A stretch of 64,000 nucleotides of DNA from Devosia sp. 2618 (GCF_040546815.1 NZ_JBEPOO010000001.1:868001-932000); one strand, 5' to 3'. Numbered from the stretch's first letter, positions 19,896 through 29,272 are shown. The notes: generated by a model from the letters alone, not told the origin. A program made the numbers and translations.

Positions 19896-22800
19896 GTGCT
19901 GAACCGCATTTACATCGTCGTTGGACTGCTCGCCATCGTGGTGCTCGCGGGCGCGTTTATCGTGCCCTATTTCATCCAGTGGAGCGATTATCGCGGCCGG
20001 ATGGAAGAGCTGGCAACGAGCGTTTTGGGTACGCCGGTGACGGTGCGCGGCGATATCGAGTTTACCCTGCTGCCCCAGCCGCGCCTGCATTTCAACGATG
20101 TGTTGGTGGGTTCGCCTGAGGAGCCCGCGGCGACGGTCGATAGCGTCGAAGCTGAATTTTCGCTGATGGACTTCCTGCGCGACAATTACACTGTGACCAG
20201 GCTGATCCTGCAGGGGCCGGTCATCGACTTCACCATCGACGATAGCGGCTTTTTCGGCAGCGGCGTCAGCGTTGACGGTGCAAATGGCGCGGTCGGGCTC
20301 GGGCAGGCGACCATCGTTGATGCCACCGTGCGCTTGATGGATCATCGATCAGGCGAGAACTTCGTGGCCGAAAAAGTCAGCGGCGAATTGCGGTTGTCGA
20401 GCTTTAGCGGCCCGTTTTCATTCCAGGGCACAGGCTCCTATCGCGACACGCCCTATAGCCTGCGCTTTAATTCCGGTGTGGCGGGCAGCAACGGCGCTTC
20501 GCGGACGTCGGTTTTCCTGCAGCCGCAATCGGGCGCGTTCTCATTCTCGCTCGATGGCGCGCTGACGCCGGGCATGGCGCCCAAATTCGAAGGCGATATG
20601 GTCTATCGGCAAAAGCCGGTCGTGACCGATGTGGCCACCGACATTCGCGGCGATATGGTGGTCGAGAGCAAGGTCACCGGTTCGACCGACCGGATCGTTC
20701 TGACCGGCTATACCCTGCGCCCGGACGAGAACCGCGCCAGCACGCGCCTGACGGGAGCGGCCAGTATCCAGCTTGGCCATGATCGCAGTTTTGATGCGGT
20801 GGTGTCCGGCGGCGTGTTTTCCCTGCCGCCGCGCGACGTCAATGAAGATACGTCCACCCAGCCCTATGAAATCATACGCCTGCTGACCGAATTGCCCCCC
20901 CCGATCATTCCGCCGATGGCGGGCCGGGTTGGCGTCGATCTGGCTGAAATCGGCCTGCGCGGCGTGGCGCTGCGCAATGTGCGGATGGACGCCAATTTTG
21001 ACGGCAAAGACTGGCAGGTGCAGCAGTTCATCGGGCAATTGCCGGGCGACACGGAAGTGCGCGCCAGCGGCGAAGTCAGCCGCCAGGACAATCGCCCGGC
21101 GTTTCATGGTCAGGTTTCGATCTCCAGCAACCGGCTGGATGGTTTGGCCCAGATATGGCGCAAACCGGGCGAGGATTCGCCGCTGTTTAATGTGCCCGGT
21201 TCGCTGAGTGGTCGCGTCATGCTGGCGGGCGATGCGTTCGGGCTGGTCAATGGCGTGCTGACGCTGAACCAGAAGCCGCATGGGCTCGAAATTCGTCTGG
21301 GCTTTGGTGATGAGAAACGGCTTGACGTGGTCGGGCATTTTGATGCGCTGAGCACCGGTGATAGCGCGGTCCTCGCGGCGCTGATCCCCGATGTTGCGGG
21401 CGAGAACGCCTTTGCCCTGAGCTTTCCCGAGGGCAGTTTTTCCTTCACTGCCAATAGCGCGACTGTCTACGGGCTGGATGGAACGGGTCTGGTCGCCGAA
21501 GGGCAATGGATGGCTAGCGGCGTGCGTCTGTCGCGTCTCGGCGCGACGGAATGGGGCGGCGTTGGCGTCAATGCGTCGGGCAAGGTTTCGGGCTCGCTGA
21601 GCGATCCAACTCTTTCGGGCATGGGCACGGTCAGCATCGCATTGGGCACCGCACCGGCCTTGCAGCGGTTCTACAATCTCTATGGCACGCCGACCGCCTG
21701 GCGCGATTATCTGGCGCGGTCGGCTCCGGCTAGCATCCACTTCGATATCGGCGATCGCAATAGCGAGGGCGGCCAGCTTGTGACGCTGGATGGCGATCTG
21801 GGCACGGCGGCGCTCAACCTGCGGGCGGAACTGAGCTCGGGCCTGTTTGGTATCACCACCGCGCCACTGCGGATTACCGGGGCGCTGGAATCGAGTGATG
21901 TCGATGCGCTGAGCGAGCAGATCGGTTTTGGTGAGACGCCGATATTTGATGGCGATGGCTCGATGCTGGTGAGCTTTGGCCTTGAGGGCACGGCGACCAA
22001 CAGTCTGGCGTCCAATCTGACCGCCAGCCTTGGCGAGGAAAGCATCAGCTTTTCCGGCAATCTGCTGACCGGGCCGAACAGCGAAATCCAGGGCGATGGC
22101 ACGCTCGATGTTGCGCTGGGCGATGCGGGTGGTTTGGGGACGATCATTGGCGCCCGAGGGCTCAGCCTGCCCATGGCCAAGGGCACCGGCAAGCTGCATT
22201 TTGAGGGTGAGCGTCTGGCACGCCTGACCGAGATCGTCGGCAAATCGGGCGACACTGCTTTTACCGGCGAAGTATCGCTGTCGCGCACCGGCACGACGGC
22301 CGCTGTGGCGGGCACGATCGCCGTGGATTCAGTATCGGTTGAGGGGCTTGCTGCGACGTTGTTTGGTCCCGCCGCGCTGGTCGGCCAGACCTCTGCCTGG
22401 CCGCAAGGCCCGATCTCGCTCGGCGACACCACGCGGCGTACGCGCGGCACGGTTTCGGTGACGGCCGGCAGCGTCACAGCCGCTGGTGTCGAACGTTTGG
22501 GCAAGACAAGTTTTGAGCTCAACTGGGATGAGACCAGAATCCGGCTGGCGCGGTTTGAAGCCGCTGTCGGTCAGGGCAAGCTGGGGCTTGATGTGGCCGT
22601 GTGCTGCAGTGGTCCGCTCTCTGACAAGACGATCAGCGGGCGCATGACGCTGGACGCTGTGCCCGTCGCGACAATCGCGCCGCCTTCGGTGGCTGGGGGC
22701 CTTGATGGCGTTCTGGGTGGCGGTGCGCGGTTTGAAGGCAGCGGCGCGAGCCTTGCCGAGGTTTTTGCCGCGATGACGGGCGAGGGCAATTTCACCCTGG

Positions 22801-23570
22801 CTAATCTGACGGCGCAGCGCCTGTCGCCGACGGTGTTCCCGACGGTGGCGGGGCTCGACGATGTATTGAACACGGCCGCCCAAGACCTGAGCAGCATCAT
22901 GAGCGTTGCGCTCGGGCAGGGGGCGTTCACCGCGCCGACGACAGCGGGGGCGTTCACCATTGCCGGTGGCGTGTTGCGGCTGGCCAATGTGATGATCGAC
23001 GGAAATGGTGCGGCGCTGTCGGGTGGCCTCAACATTGCGCTTTCGACGCTGGGCCTTAATGGCAGCTTCGTCATGGCGCCAAAGAATGTCGACGATGCCA
23101 GCGGTCTGATTGGTGGCGACAATTCGCGGATTATCGCCGGCGTCACCGGCACCGTGACGAGCCCGGTTGTGACAGTCGATCTCGATGAGATGGTTGCGGC
23201 AGTGTTGTTGCGGGCCAATGAACTCGAACTCGACCGGCTTGAAGCCTTGCGTGCTGAGGACGCCGAGCGGCAGCGGGCAGCGGCGGAAGAGCGGAACCGG
23301 TTGATCGATGAGCAGCGCCGTCGCGCGGCTGAGGAAGCCGCTCGTGTGGCCGCGCAAGAGGCGGCTCGTCTTGCAGCGGAGCAGGAGGCGCAGCGGGTCG
23401 AGCAGGAGAGGCAGTTGCAGCTTCAGCTCCAACAGCAGCAACAGGCGCCAGTAGCACCGCCGACGGCCCCAGCACCCGTTCAGCCGCTGCCATCAGGAGC
23501 GCTCGATCTGGGACTGCCGCCGGCGCCACCGCCGGGCAATACGATGATTTTTACTCAACCGCAGTTTTAG
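19896..23570 (+). CDS. AsmA family protein, large
   Basis: The 1224-residue protein starts with a membrane anchor (IYIVVGLLAIVVLAGAFIVPY) and the AsmA signature DYRGRMEELATSVLGTPVTV, then long beta-rich repeats expected in the periplasm. AsmA-like proteins are thought to bridge membranes and move phospholipid (established for E. coli paralogues; inferred here). Residues ~1090-1175 form a charged coiled coil (ERQRAAAEERNRLIDEQRRR) followed by a Gln/Pro-rich tail ending in MIFTQPQF. The start is GTG at 19896. Its last 20 bp overlap the end of the convergent ribbon-helix-helix gene. Confidence 0.9.
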   Translation: MLNRIYIVVGLLAIVVLAGAFIVPYFIQWSDYRGRMEELATSVLGTPVTVRGDIEFTLLPQPRLHFNDVLVGSPEEPAATVDSVEAEFSLMDFLRDNYTVTRLILQGPVIDFTIDDSGFFGSGVSVDGANGAVGLGQATIVDATVRLMDHRSGENFVAEKVSGELRLSSFSGPFSFQGTGSYRDTPYSLRFNSGVAGSNGASRTSVFLQPQSGAFSFSLDGALTPGMAPKFEGDMVYRQKPVVTDVATDIRGDMVVESKVTGSTDRIVLTGYTLRPDENRASTRLTGAASIQLGHDRSFDAVVSGGVFSLPPRDVNEDTSTQPYEIIRLLTELPPPIIPPMAGRVGVDLAEIGLRGVALRNVRMDANFDGKDWQVQQFIGQLPGDTEVRASGEVSRQDNRPAFHGQVSISSNRLDGLAQIWRKPGEDSPLFNVPGSLSGRVMLAGDAFGLVNGVLTLNQKPHGLEIRLGFGDEKRLDVVGHFDALSTGDSAVLAALIPDVAGENAFALSFPEGSFSFTANSATVYGLDGTGLVAEGQWMASGVRLSRLGATEWGGVGVNASGKVSGSLSDPTLSGMGTVSIALGTAPALQRFYNLYGTPTAWRDYLARSAPASIHFDIGDRNSEGGQLVTLDGDLGTAALNLRAELSSGLFGITTAPLRITGALESSDVDALSEQIGFGETPIFDGDGSMLVSFGLEGTATNSLASNLTASLGEESISFSGNLLTGPNSEIQGDGTLDVALGDAGGLGTIIGARGLSLPMAKGTGKLHFEGERLARLTEIVGKSGDTAFTGEVSLSRTGTTAAVAGTIAVDSVSVEGLAATLFGPAALVGQTSAWPQGPISLGDTTRRTRGTVSVTAGSVTAAGVERLGKTSFELNWDETRIRLARFEAAVGQGKLGLDVAVCCSGPLSDKTISGRMTLDAVPVATIAPPSVAGGLDGVLGGGARFEGSGASLAEVFAAMTGEGNFTLANLTAQRLSPTVFPTVAGLDDVLNTAAQDLSSIMSVALGQGAFTAPTTAGAFTIAGGVLRLANVMIDGNGAALSGGLNIALSTLGLNGSFVMAPKNVDDASGLIGGDNSRIIAGVTGTVTSPVVTVDLDEMVAAVLLRANELELDRLEALRAEDAERQRAAAEERNRLIDEQRRRAAEEAARVAAQEAARLAAEQEAQRVEQERQLQLQLQQQQQAPVAPPTAPAPVQPLPSGALDLGLPPAPPPGNTMIFTQPQF

Positions 23571-23784
23571 TCGGCGCATCCAACCGGGTCTGATACCAGC
23601 GCAGCACGGCAAGCCGTGCGGCCGACGACAGATTTGTCGTGGCGCGGTTCTGGTCAATGTCGCGGATAAGGCCGGCCATGGTCAGGCCGTTGGCGGTCGC
23701 CATGGCTTCAAGCGCCTGCCAGAATTCCGGCTCAAGCGCGATGGATGTGCGGTGGCCTGCGATGGACAGGGAGCGCTTGTCCAT
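23551..23784 (-). CDS. Ribbon-helix-helix domain protein (RHH_4 type)
   Basis: The 77-residue product matches the small RHH_4 family: MDKRSLSIAGHRTSIALEPE is the strand that contacts DNA, followed by WQALEAMATANGLTMAGLIR and the ARLAVLRWYQTR helix. Members are presumed DNA-binding but targets are unknown. It lies 10 nt after sspB, a conserved pairing in Hyphomicrobiales, and its 3' end overlaps asmA by 20 bp. Confidence 0.85.
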   Translation of the reverse strand: MDKRSLSIAGHRTSIALEPEFWQALEAMATANGLTMAGLIRDIDQNRATTNLSSAARLAVLRWYQTRLDAPTKTAVE

Positions 23785-23794
23785 CAGCGTTATG

Positions 23795-24283
23795 TCAGGG
23801 CTTCTTGCGGAAGGCGTCGAGGCTGACGACCTTTTCGCCTGGCTTCTCGTCTTCGGTTTCGGTGCTGGCCGCGACGGTTTCAACCGTCTCGTCCGCTTCG
23901 GCCTCAACAGCTGCTGCGCCGGGGGCGGTGGCTGGATCGAACTGCAAGCCAAACTGCACCGATGGATCAAAGAACCCTTTGACCGCCGAGAAGGGGATCA
24001 CAAGTGTTTCGGGGATGCCATCGAAGGACAGGCCGACTTCAAAGCCGGTTTCGTTGACCTTGAGGTCCCAATACTGGTTTTGAATGACGATCGTCATTTC
24101 CTTGTCGTACTGGCCAAGCAGTTTCTCGCTCAGGCGCACGCCAGGGGCGCGGGTCACGAAGGAAATAAAGAAGTGGTGTTCGCCCGGCAGCCCGGTCTTG
24201 GCAACTTCGCCGAGCACCTTGCGGACGACGCCGCGCAGGGCTTCCTGGGCGAGAATGTCGTATCGCATGTGATCTTCGGCCAT
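23795..24283 (-). CDS. sspB: SspB-like ClpXP adaptor
   Basis: The 162-residue protein begins MAEDHMRYDILAQEALRGVV and contains the SspB core (GEHHFFISFVTRAPGVRLSE, LKVNETGFEVGLSFDGIPE, FSAVKGFFDPSVQFGLQF), then an acidic disordered linker and a C-terminal tail KVVSLDAFRKKP. The family binds the ssrA tag and hands tagged proteins to ClpXP; the tail is expected to contact ClpX. GGAAGG precedes the ATG at 24283. The tmRNA gene lies immediately upstream on the same strand. Confidence 0.88.
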   Translation of the reverse strand: MAEDHMRYDILAQEALRGVVRKVLGEVAKTGLPGEHHFFISFVTRAPGVRLSEKLLGQYDKEMTIVIQNQYWDLKVNETGFEVGLSFDGIPETLVIPFSAVKGFFDPSVQFGLQFDPATAPGAAAVEAEADETVETVAASTETEDEKPGEKVVSLDAFRKKP

Positions 24284-24360
24284 CGGTAACCTTCCAGTCT
24301 GGGGCATCGAATCCCTAACGGCCCATATCAGCCTCACGTTCCGTGAGATTTCAAGGCCAA

Positions 24361-24707
24361 AGGCACGTGAAGACGATGTTTCGAGTTAGGTACAGGCTTC
24401 TGTTGCCAGGTGCCTGCGAACCCCGCCTGTCACCCGGCTAGGGGTGGAGGACTTAATTTCCCAATGCTAGCGCTGCTTACGCGGCGAGAGCGACTGGAGC
24501 CTTATTGTTGTCATTTGCAACTATAAGTTTCGGACCGATAACGGTGGTACCTCACCGAGCAAAAGCACACCCTTTACGCCCTCGTCGATCCTGTTTCGCC
24601 CCCATTGGCTGCCCGTAAAAGCGGGAAGATGGTGGAGGCGCCGGGTACTGCCCCCGGGTCCGAAAGGTTTATTACGATGACAATTTATCGCCATAGCTCT
24701 TGCGAGC
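24361..24707 (-). ncRNA. ssrA: Permuted two-piece transfer-messenger RNA (SsrA)
   Basis: Read on the minus strand, the gene begins with the acceptor piece. This ends in a T-arm-like CCCGGGGGCAGTACCCGG and CGCCTCCACCA, with the CCA end at 24630. An intervening segment of 26 nt (24604-24629) follows, then the coding piece starting GGGGGCGAAACAGGATCGAC at 24603. GGGGGCG pairs with CGCCTCC including a G-U third pair, the alanine identity mark. The tag frame (24518-24477) encodes ANDNNKAPVALAA then TAA; with the charged Ala this gives a 14-residue degradation tag. The order acceptor-spacer-coding is the alphaproteobacterial permutation. Outer ends are approximate. Confidence 0.93.
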
Positions 24708-24713
24708 ACGTCA

Positions 24714-24741
24714 TATATAGAACGGTCGGCCCGAAATGCAA
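24714..24741 (-). promoter_or_regulatory. Promoter of ssrA
   Basis: On the minus strand TTGCAT (24741-24736) and TATATA (24719-24714) are separated by 16 nt, placing the transcript start near 24707, just before the acceptor piece. It overlaps the upstream region of the divergent hydrolase gene. Confidence 0.6.
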
Positions 24742-24757
24742 ATGGGGTGGGGGTAAA

Positions 24758-25678
24758 ATGAGGGTGGATAGACCAGCGTCGCCTCAAGCTTTTTTCCGTC
24801 TTGGTTCCCTCATTGGAGTGTTGCTCGCGGTTGCGCCAAGCGCTTTTGCAGACGAGACAATGCTTAGGCCAGACGGCAGCGAGCTCAGCTATCGCCTTGA
24901 TATTCCAGAAGGGACCGGGAAGGTTCCGCTTGCGGTGATCGCGCAGGGATCAGGTTGTGTTGGAGCACGCAGTAGTGTTGCTGTCCGGACGGTGACGTCC
25001 GCTTTTGCACCCATGGCAACGCTGACGGTGGAGCAGTATGGGGTTCTGCCCGGCGACGATGGCTCTGTGGCATGCTCGGCCGATTTTGCGTCCCACGCTC
25101 TGATGAGCCAGCGTGTTGCTGACTATGAGCAGGTTATCAACGGTCTGGGTGAAGCGGCCTGGTGGAGCGGCGAACTCGTGCTGTTCGGCGGTTCCGAAGG
25201 TGGACTGGTCATGGCACGACTGGCGCCTAGAGTGGAGGCGGATGCAGCCATCCTGCTTTCTACCGCGCCCGGCGTGTCGTTTGATCAGATCGTTCTTTCA
25301 AATGTTCCGCCCGAAGGACACGAGACCGTGCGTGGCCTTTTCGAGCGCGCACGCAACGCGCCCGATAGCGACGAAAAGTTCAGTGGCTACACGTTCCGGT
25401 TCTGGGCCGACGCTATAGCGGTTACGGCGGTGGACGAGATGCTGTCCTCCTCCACCCAGTTTTTGGCCATTCACGGCGGCAAGGACCCGGTTCCTGTCGA
25501 CTATTCCCGCGTCGCTGCAGACCGTTATTCGGATGCTGGCCGGTGCGAGCTCACCTATTGGGAGTTCCCCAATTACGGGCACGGGATGGAGGATGCGGCG
25601 GGCACGTCGCATATGGCAGCTGTTGCAGCGGCTGCGGTCGGCTGGGCATCGGCGCGACTAGCGGCACCGGGTTGCTGA
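24758..25678 (+). CDS. Exported alpha/beta hydrolase
   Basis: The 306-residue product has an N-terminal hydrophobic export signal (LGSLIGVLLAVAPSAFADE) and an alpha/beta-hydrolase core. The nucleophile elbow GGSEGG, a later GGKDPVPVDY (acid) and GHGMED (His) form a plausible catalytic triad. Substrate is unknown; it resembles dienelactone hydrolase/prolyl oligopeptidase-type esterases. The ATG at 24758 has a G-rich ribosome binding site and begins the signal. Longer frames would run through ssrA. Confidence 0.75.
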   Translation: MRVDRPASPQAFFRLGSLIGVLLAVAPSAFADETMLRPDGSELSYRLDIPEGTGKVPLAVIAQGSGCVGARSSVAVRTVTSAFAPMATLTVEQYGVLPGDDGSVACSADFASHALMSQRVADYEQVINGLGEAAWWSGELVLFGGSEGGLVMARLAPRVEADAAILLSTAPGVSFDQIVLSNVPPEGHETVRGLFERARNAPDSDEKFSGYTFRFWADAIAVTAVDEMLSSSTQFLAIHGGKDPVPVDYSRVAADRYSDAGRCELTYWEFPNYGHGMEDAAGTSHMAAVAAAAVGWASARLAAPGC

Positions 25679-25685
25679 AACCAGC

Positions 25686-25925
25686 TCAGCCGTTCCAGCG
25701 CATCTTCATATAGGCGTCGCCTGCCTCCAGTTCGGACAGCATCTGCTCGAGGTGCTTGCGTTTGGTTTCGTCGCGTTTGGCCTTGTTGATCCACAGCAGG
25801 TAGTCGTTGCGCTGATAGGGTGGGCGTGCGTCGTATCTGTCGCGCAGGCCACGGGCCTCCAGCGCCTCGCGCACGAAGTCGGGCATGTCTTCGCGCTTGC
25901 GGAGGGGACGGAGGACGGGGCTCAT
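25686..25925 (-). CDS. YdeI/OmpD-associated family protein, short form
   Basis: The 79-residue product corresponds to the C-terminal half of the YdeI/OmdA family: MPDFVREALEARGLRDRYDA, PPYQRNDYLLWINKAKRDET, then KHLEQMLSELEAGDAYMKM. In E. coli YdeI is linked to antimicrobial peptide tolerance; that is not shown for short forms. Its start overlaps the stop of the RidA gene by 4 nt (ATGA), so the two are translationally coupled. Confidence 0.75.
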   Translation of the reverse strand: MSPVLRPLRKREDMPDFVREALEARGLRDRYDARPPYQRNDYLLWINKAKRDETKRKHLEQMLSELEAGDAYMKMRWNG

Positions 25926-26320
25926 TTGAAGACGGCCATGGCCTCGATTTCGATCAGCACATCGGGATTGGCAAAGGCGGCGACGCTGAGAACCTTGACC
26001 GTCGGTGGATTGGTCCGGTCGCCCCAGAGCCGCGCCCAGGCGCCGAATGCCGGGCGCAGGTCTTGCCCGGCGGCGATGTAGACCGAGGTGCTCACCAGAT
26101 CGCCGATATCTGCACCGGCTGCTTCCAGCACTTTGACGAGATTTTCCAGCGCCTTTTCGGCCTGCTTGGCAATGTCGGTCTTGTCCGCCACCTGACCATC
26201 GGGGCCGACGCCATTCTGGCCGCCGATCAACAGGGTGCGGCAGCCGGCGGGCAGGATGATGCCCTGCGAAAAGACCGGGCTTTTGTGCATTCCTTCGGGA
26301 TTGATATACTCAATCGACAT
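25922..26320 (-). CDS. RidA family protein
   Basis: The 132-residue protein has the YjgF/YER057c/UK114 fold: MSIEYINPEGMHKSPVFSQG, the active-site-lining IGGQNGVGPDGQV, and the C-terminal LSVAAFANPDVLIEIEAMAV. RidA proteins deaminate reactive enamine/imine intermediates. The Arg that binds the substrate carboxylate in classical RidA (about residue 105) is not evident, suggesting a Rid1-7 subfamily rather than RidA itself. It is coupled to the YdeI-like gene downstream. Confidence 0.85.
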   Translation of the reverse strand: MSIEYINPEGMHKSPVFSQGIILPAGCRTLLIGGQNGVGPDGQVADKTDIAKQAEKALENLVKVLEAAGADIGDLVSTSVYIAAGQDLRPAFGAWARLWGDRTNPPTVKVLSVAAFANPDVLIEIEAMAVFK

Positions 26321-26464
26321 GATAGCTCCTCCTGTGTCGAGACATCGGTAGTCGATACTGGTGCCAGTGGTTGTCAGCAGCGCTTACGGTATTCACCTAC
26401 CGGCGTCCCGTCACATTCTACATCGGCAGCGCAGGTTTGCAGAGTGTAAGGTGGATCACCAGCG

Positions 26465-27061
26465 ATGAGTGACACCATGACCGACACAAGCTCTGCAAAA
26501 ATGATCGACGCCGCCGAACGCTTTCTGGGCAAGGGGGAGGCGGCACTGACCGAACTGGAACGCGATGTGCTCGACCGCGCCATCAACAAGCGCTCGCTGT
26601 CGGCGGACCCCAGCGAACTGTTCGACGAGAAATCGACCTTCGGGCAGCGACTGGCCGATGGCGTGGCCACGTTTGGTGGCTCGTGGACATTCCTTATCTG
26701 TTTCGGCGTCGTACTGTTGGCCTGGGTCGGCACCAATCTGTTGATGATGCGCGAGGCGCCGGACCCTTATCCGTTCATCTTCCTCAACTTGCTGCTGTCG
26801 ATGCTGGCGGCGGTGCAGGCGCCAGTCATCATGATGAGCCAGAACCGGCAGGCGGCCAAGGATCGGCTGGTGACCAGCCATGACTATGAGTGCAATCTCA
26901 AGGCCGAGATCGAAATCATGGCGTTGCACGACAAGGTCGACCAGATGCGCAATGACGATCTGAAGTTCCTTGTCGCCAAGCAACAGGAGCAGATCGATCT
27001 GCTGACACGTCTGGTGAAAAGTCAGGTCGCGGTTGCGGCGGTCGCGCCCGAATCGAATTAG
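26465..27061 (+). CDS. DUF1003 family membrane protein
   Basis: The 198-residue protein has two transmembrane segments (about 78-98, WTFLICFGVVLLAWVGTNLL; and 108-125, FIFLNLLLSMLAAVQAPVIM) followed by the DUF1003 signature MSQNRQAAKDRLVTSHDYEC and a coiled-coil tail. Function is unknown. It is 9 nt upstream of thyA and may share its transcript. Confidence 0.88.
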   Translation: MSDTMTDTSSAKMIDAAERFLGKGEAALTELERDVLDRAINKRSLSADPSELFDEKSTFGQRLADGVATFGGSWTFLICFGVVLLAWVGTNLLMMREAPDPYPFIFLNLLLSMLAAVQAPVIMMSQNRQAAKDRLVTSHDYECNLKAEIEIMALHDKVDQMRNDDLKFLVAKQQEQIDLLTRLVKSQVAVAAVAPESN

Positions 27062-27070
27062 GGTGGCGCC

Positions 27071-27865
27071 ATGCAGCCCTACCTAAAACTCCTCTCCGAC
27101 ATTCTCGAAAACGGCGCCGACAAGGCCGACCGCACCGGCACCGGCACGCGCTCGCTGTTTGGCTACCAGATGCGGTTCAATCTGGCAGAGGGTTTCCCGC
27201 TGCTGACGACCAAGAAGCTGCACCTCAAATCCATCGTTTATGAACTGCTGTGGTTCATTCGCGGCGAGACCAATGTGCGCTGGTTGCAGGAGCATGGCGT
27301 CAAGATCTGGGACGAGTGGGCTGACGAAAATGGCGACCTCGGCCCGGTTTACGGCTCGCAGTGGCGCAGTTGGCCGGCGCCGGATGGGCGCAAGATCGAC
27401 CAGATCGCCAATGTGATTGAATCCATCCGCACCAAGCCGGATTCGCGTCGCCATATCGTTTCAGCCTGGAACCCGGCTGAAGTCGATGAAATGGCGCTGC
27501 CGCCGTGCCACTGCCTGTTCCAGTTCTATGTGGCGAACCGCAAGCTGAGCTGCCAGCTCTATCAGCGCTCTGCCGACACCTTCCTCGGCGTGCCGTTCAA
27601 TATCGCGTCCTACGCGCTGCTGACCCATATGGTCGCGCAGGTGACCGGGCTCGAAGTGGGTGATTTCGTCCATACGTTCGGCGATGTGCACCTCTATTCG
27701 AACCATTTCGAGCAAGCGAAGCTGCAGCTGACGCGCGAGCCACGGCCGCTGCCGACTCTCAAGATCAATCCCAACGTCACGGCGCTGGAAGACTTCGTGT
27801 TCGAGGACTTCGAATTCGTCGGCTACGACCCGCATCCCCATATCAAGGCCGCTGTTTCGGTATGA
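27071..27865 (+). CDS. thyA: Thymidylate synthase ThyA
   Basis: ThyA methylates dUMP to dTMP with methylene-tetrahydrofolate. The protein is 264 residues, the same as E. coli ThyA, and the nucleophile Cys146 in [12 protein letters not shown] falls at the identical position. The folate-site [15 protein letters not shown] is intact. It overlaps the MazG-like gene by 4 nt and is followed downstream by dfrA, which recycles the dihydrofolate ThyA makes. Confidence 0.97.
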   Translation: MQPYLKLLSDILENGADKADRTGTGTRSLFGYQMRFNLAEGFPLLTTKKLHLKSIVYELLWFIRGETNVRWLQEHGVKIWDEWADENGDLGPVYGSQWRSWPAPDGRKIDQIANVIESIRTKPDSRRHIVSAWNPAEVDEMALPPCHCLFQFYVANRKLSCQLYQRSADTFLGVPFNIASYALLTHMVAQVTGLEVGDFVHTFGDVHLYSNHFEQAKLQLTREPRPLPTLKINPNVTALEDFVFEDFEFVGYDPHPHIKAAVSV

Positions 27866-28182
27866 GCCGAACGCTGTCCGCACTCGCGCCGCTGGTTGCC
27901 GAGGTATCGGACACCTACGCGTTGCGCAACGATATTGCGCGGGACGATGACTGGTATCTGCTCAAGCTCCAGGAGGAGTTGGGCGAACTCAGCGCTGAAT
28001 ATCTCAAGCTCACCGGACGAGGGCGCCTCAAAGGCGCTGCGCCGGGCGAAATCCGTCAGGCTCTGGAAGACGAGGCGGCGGACGTGCTGGCCATGCTGCT
28101 ACTGTTTGCGCGCAACAACGACATCGATCTCGATGCGGCGCTGGAGCGCAAATGGTTCCAGTATCTGGGCCGAACGGGCTGA
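27862..28182 (+). CDS. MazG-like nucleotide pyrophosphohydrolase
   Basis: The 106-residue all-alpha protein shows the metal-binding pattern of the MazG/dUTPase-2 superfamily: EE--E at residues 38-42 ([16 protein letters not shown]) and E--D at 71-74 ([16 protein letters not shown]). These enzymes hydrolyse (d)NTPs to monophosphates. The start codon overlaps the thyA stop (ATGA), so a role in nucleotide pool control such as supplying or limiting ThyA substrate is plausible but inferred. Confidence 0.75.
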   Translation: MSRTLSALAPLVAEVSDTYALRNDIARDDDWYLLKLQEELGELSAEYLKLTGRGRLKGAAPGEIRQALEDEAADVLAMLLLFARNNDIDLDAALERKWFQYLGRTG

Positions 28183-28236
28183 TATTCGCCAGCGAGCGCA
28201 TGTGCTAGAAGACGCACAACCAATTTGGAGGACGGA

Positions 28237-29244
28237 ATGAGGTTTGCACTGGTAGCCGGAATGCTGCTGGCCAGCGGGTCGGCCTTTGCCAATGACACGT
28301 CGGCCGTGCTGACGACGGGCGGGCTGGAATTCATCACCAATCAGGACATCGTCATGGCCAGCGAAGAGCTGTTCATTTCGACCGAAGAAATCCGCGTGGT
28401 CTATGAATTCCGCAATGACGGCAAAGAGGACCAGAACATTCTGGTGGCCTTCCCGATGCCAGACATCGTGCCGGACTTCTATTCCCCGGTGTCGTTCCCG
28501 ACCGGTCCGGACGACAATCTGTTTGAGTTCAAGACCACCTTCAATGGCGTCCCGGTCGACGCGACGCTGCATGAATATGCCTTTTCGCATGGCGTAGATC
28601 GGTCCGACGTCATCAGGGAACTGGGCCTGCCCATCGTGCCGATCAACGAGGCTGCGACGAATGTTGCCGATAGCCTCGACGACGCAACCATTGCGCGCCT
28701 GCTGCATCTGGGTCTGCTGTCGCCAGACGAGTATGACGTCGGCAATGGCATGGAAAAGCACTACTACCCATCCTGGACTTACAAGGCGACATACACTTGG
28801 GAAGGCAATTTCCCGGCTGGCGAAACGGTCAAGGTCGAGCATCGCTATAAGCCAAGCGTTGGTGGCACTGTCGGCGTGAGCTTTTTGGGCGAACCCTTCG
28901 AGGGTTACGATCCGGCCGCCGAGTACCGGACCAAATATTGCACCGACGAAGCCTTCATCAAGACGGTTCGCGGCACGCTGACCAATCCCGAAGAGCCTTG
29001 GTCGGCGCCGTTTTACGAGAGCTGGATTTCCTACATTCTCACCACCGGCGGCAACTGGGGCGGCAATGGCATCGAGAAGTTCCGCCTCGTTGTCGACAAG
29101 GGCAGCACCGACAATCTGGTGTCGTTCTGCGGCGATGACGTCAAGAAAATCGGGCCGACCACGTTCGAAATGGTCAAGACCGATTTCTGGCCGGAGGACG
29201 AGCTCAACATCCTGATCCTCGACCGCCAGCCGGCCTACCAGTAG
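28237..29244 (+). CDS. DUF4424 family secreted protein
   Basis: The 335-residue product has a signal peptide (MRFALVAGMLLASGSAFAND) and the DUF4424 pattern: LTTGGLEFITNQDIVMASEE, VVYEFRNDGKEDQNILVAFP and a C-terminal DFWPEDELNILIL. Function is unknown. The ATG at 28237 follows TTTGGAGGA; an in-frame TTG at 28225 overlaps this site. It sits between the thyA pair and the GNAT-dfrA pair on the same strand. Confidence 0.8.
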   Translation: MRFALVAGMLLASGSAFANDTSAVLTTGGLEFITNQDIVMASEELFISTEEIRVVYEFRNDGKEDQNILVAFPMPDIVPDFYSPVSFPTGPDDNLFEFKTTFNGVPVDATLHEYAFSHGVDRSDVIRELGLPIVPINEAATNVADSLDDATIARLLHLGLLSPDEYDVGNGMEKHYYPSWTYKATYTWEGNFPAGETVKVEHRYKPSVGGTVGVSFLGEPFEGYDPAAEYRTKYCTDEAFIKTVRGTLTNPEEPWSAPFYESWISYILTTGGNWGGNGIEKFRLVVDKGSTDNLVSFCGDDVKKIGPTTFEMVKTDFWPEDELNILILDRQPAYQ

Positions 29245-29272
29245 CGAGCCCCGACACAGTGGATTTGAGAAT

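Noticed and set aside
24630..24690. Half of a tRNA gene ending in CCA
   Set aside because: The T-arm and CCA belong to the acceptor piece of the permuted tmRNA; no anticodon arm is present.
24605..24757. N-terminal extension of the exported hydrolase
   Set aside because: It would be read through the acceptor piece and promoter of ssrA, and the signal peptide begins after 24758.
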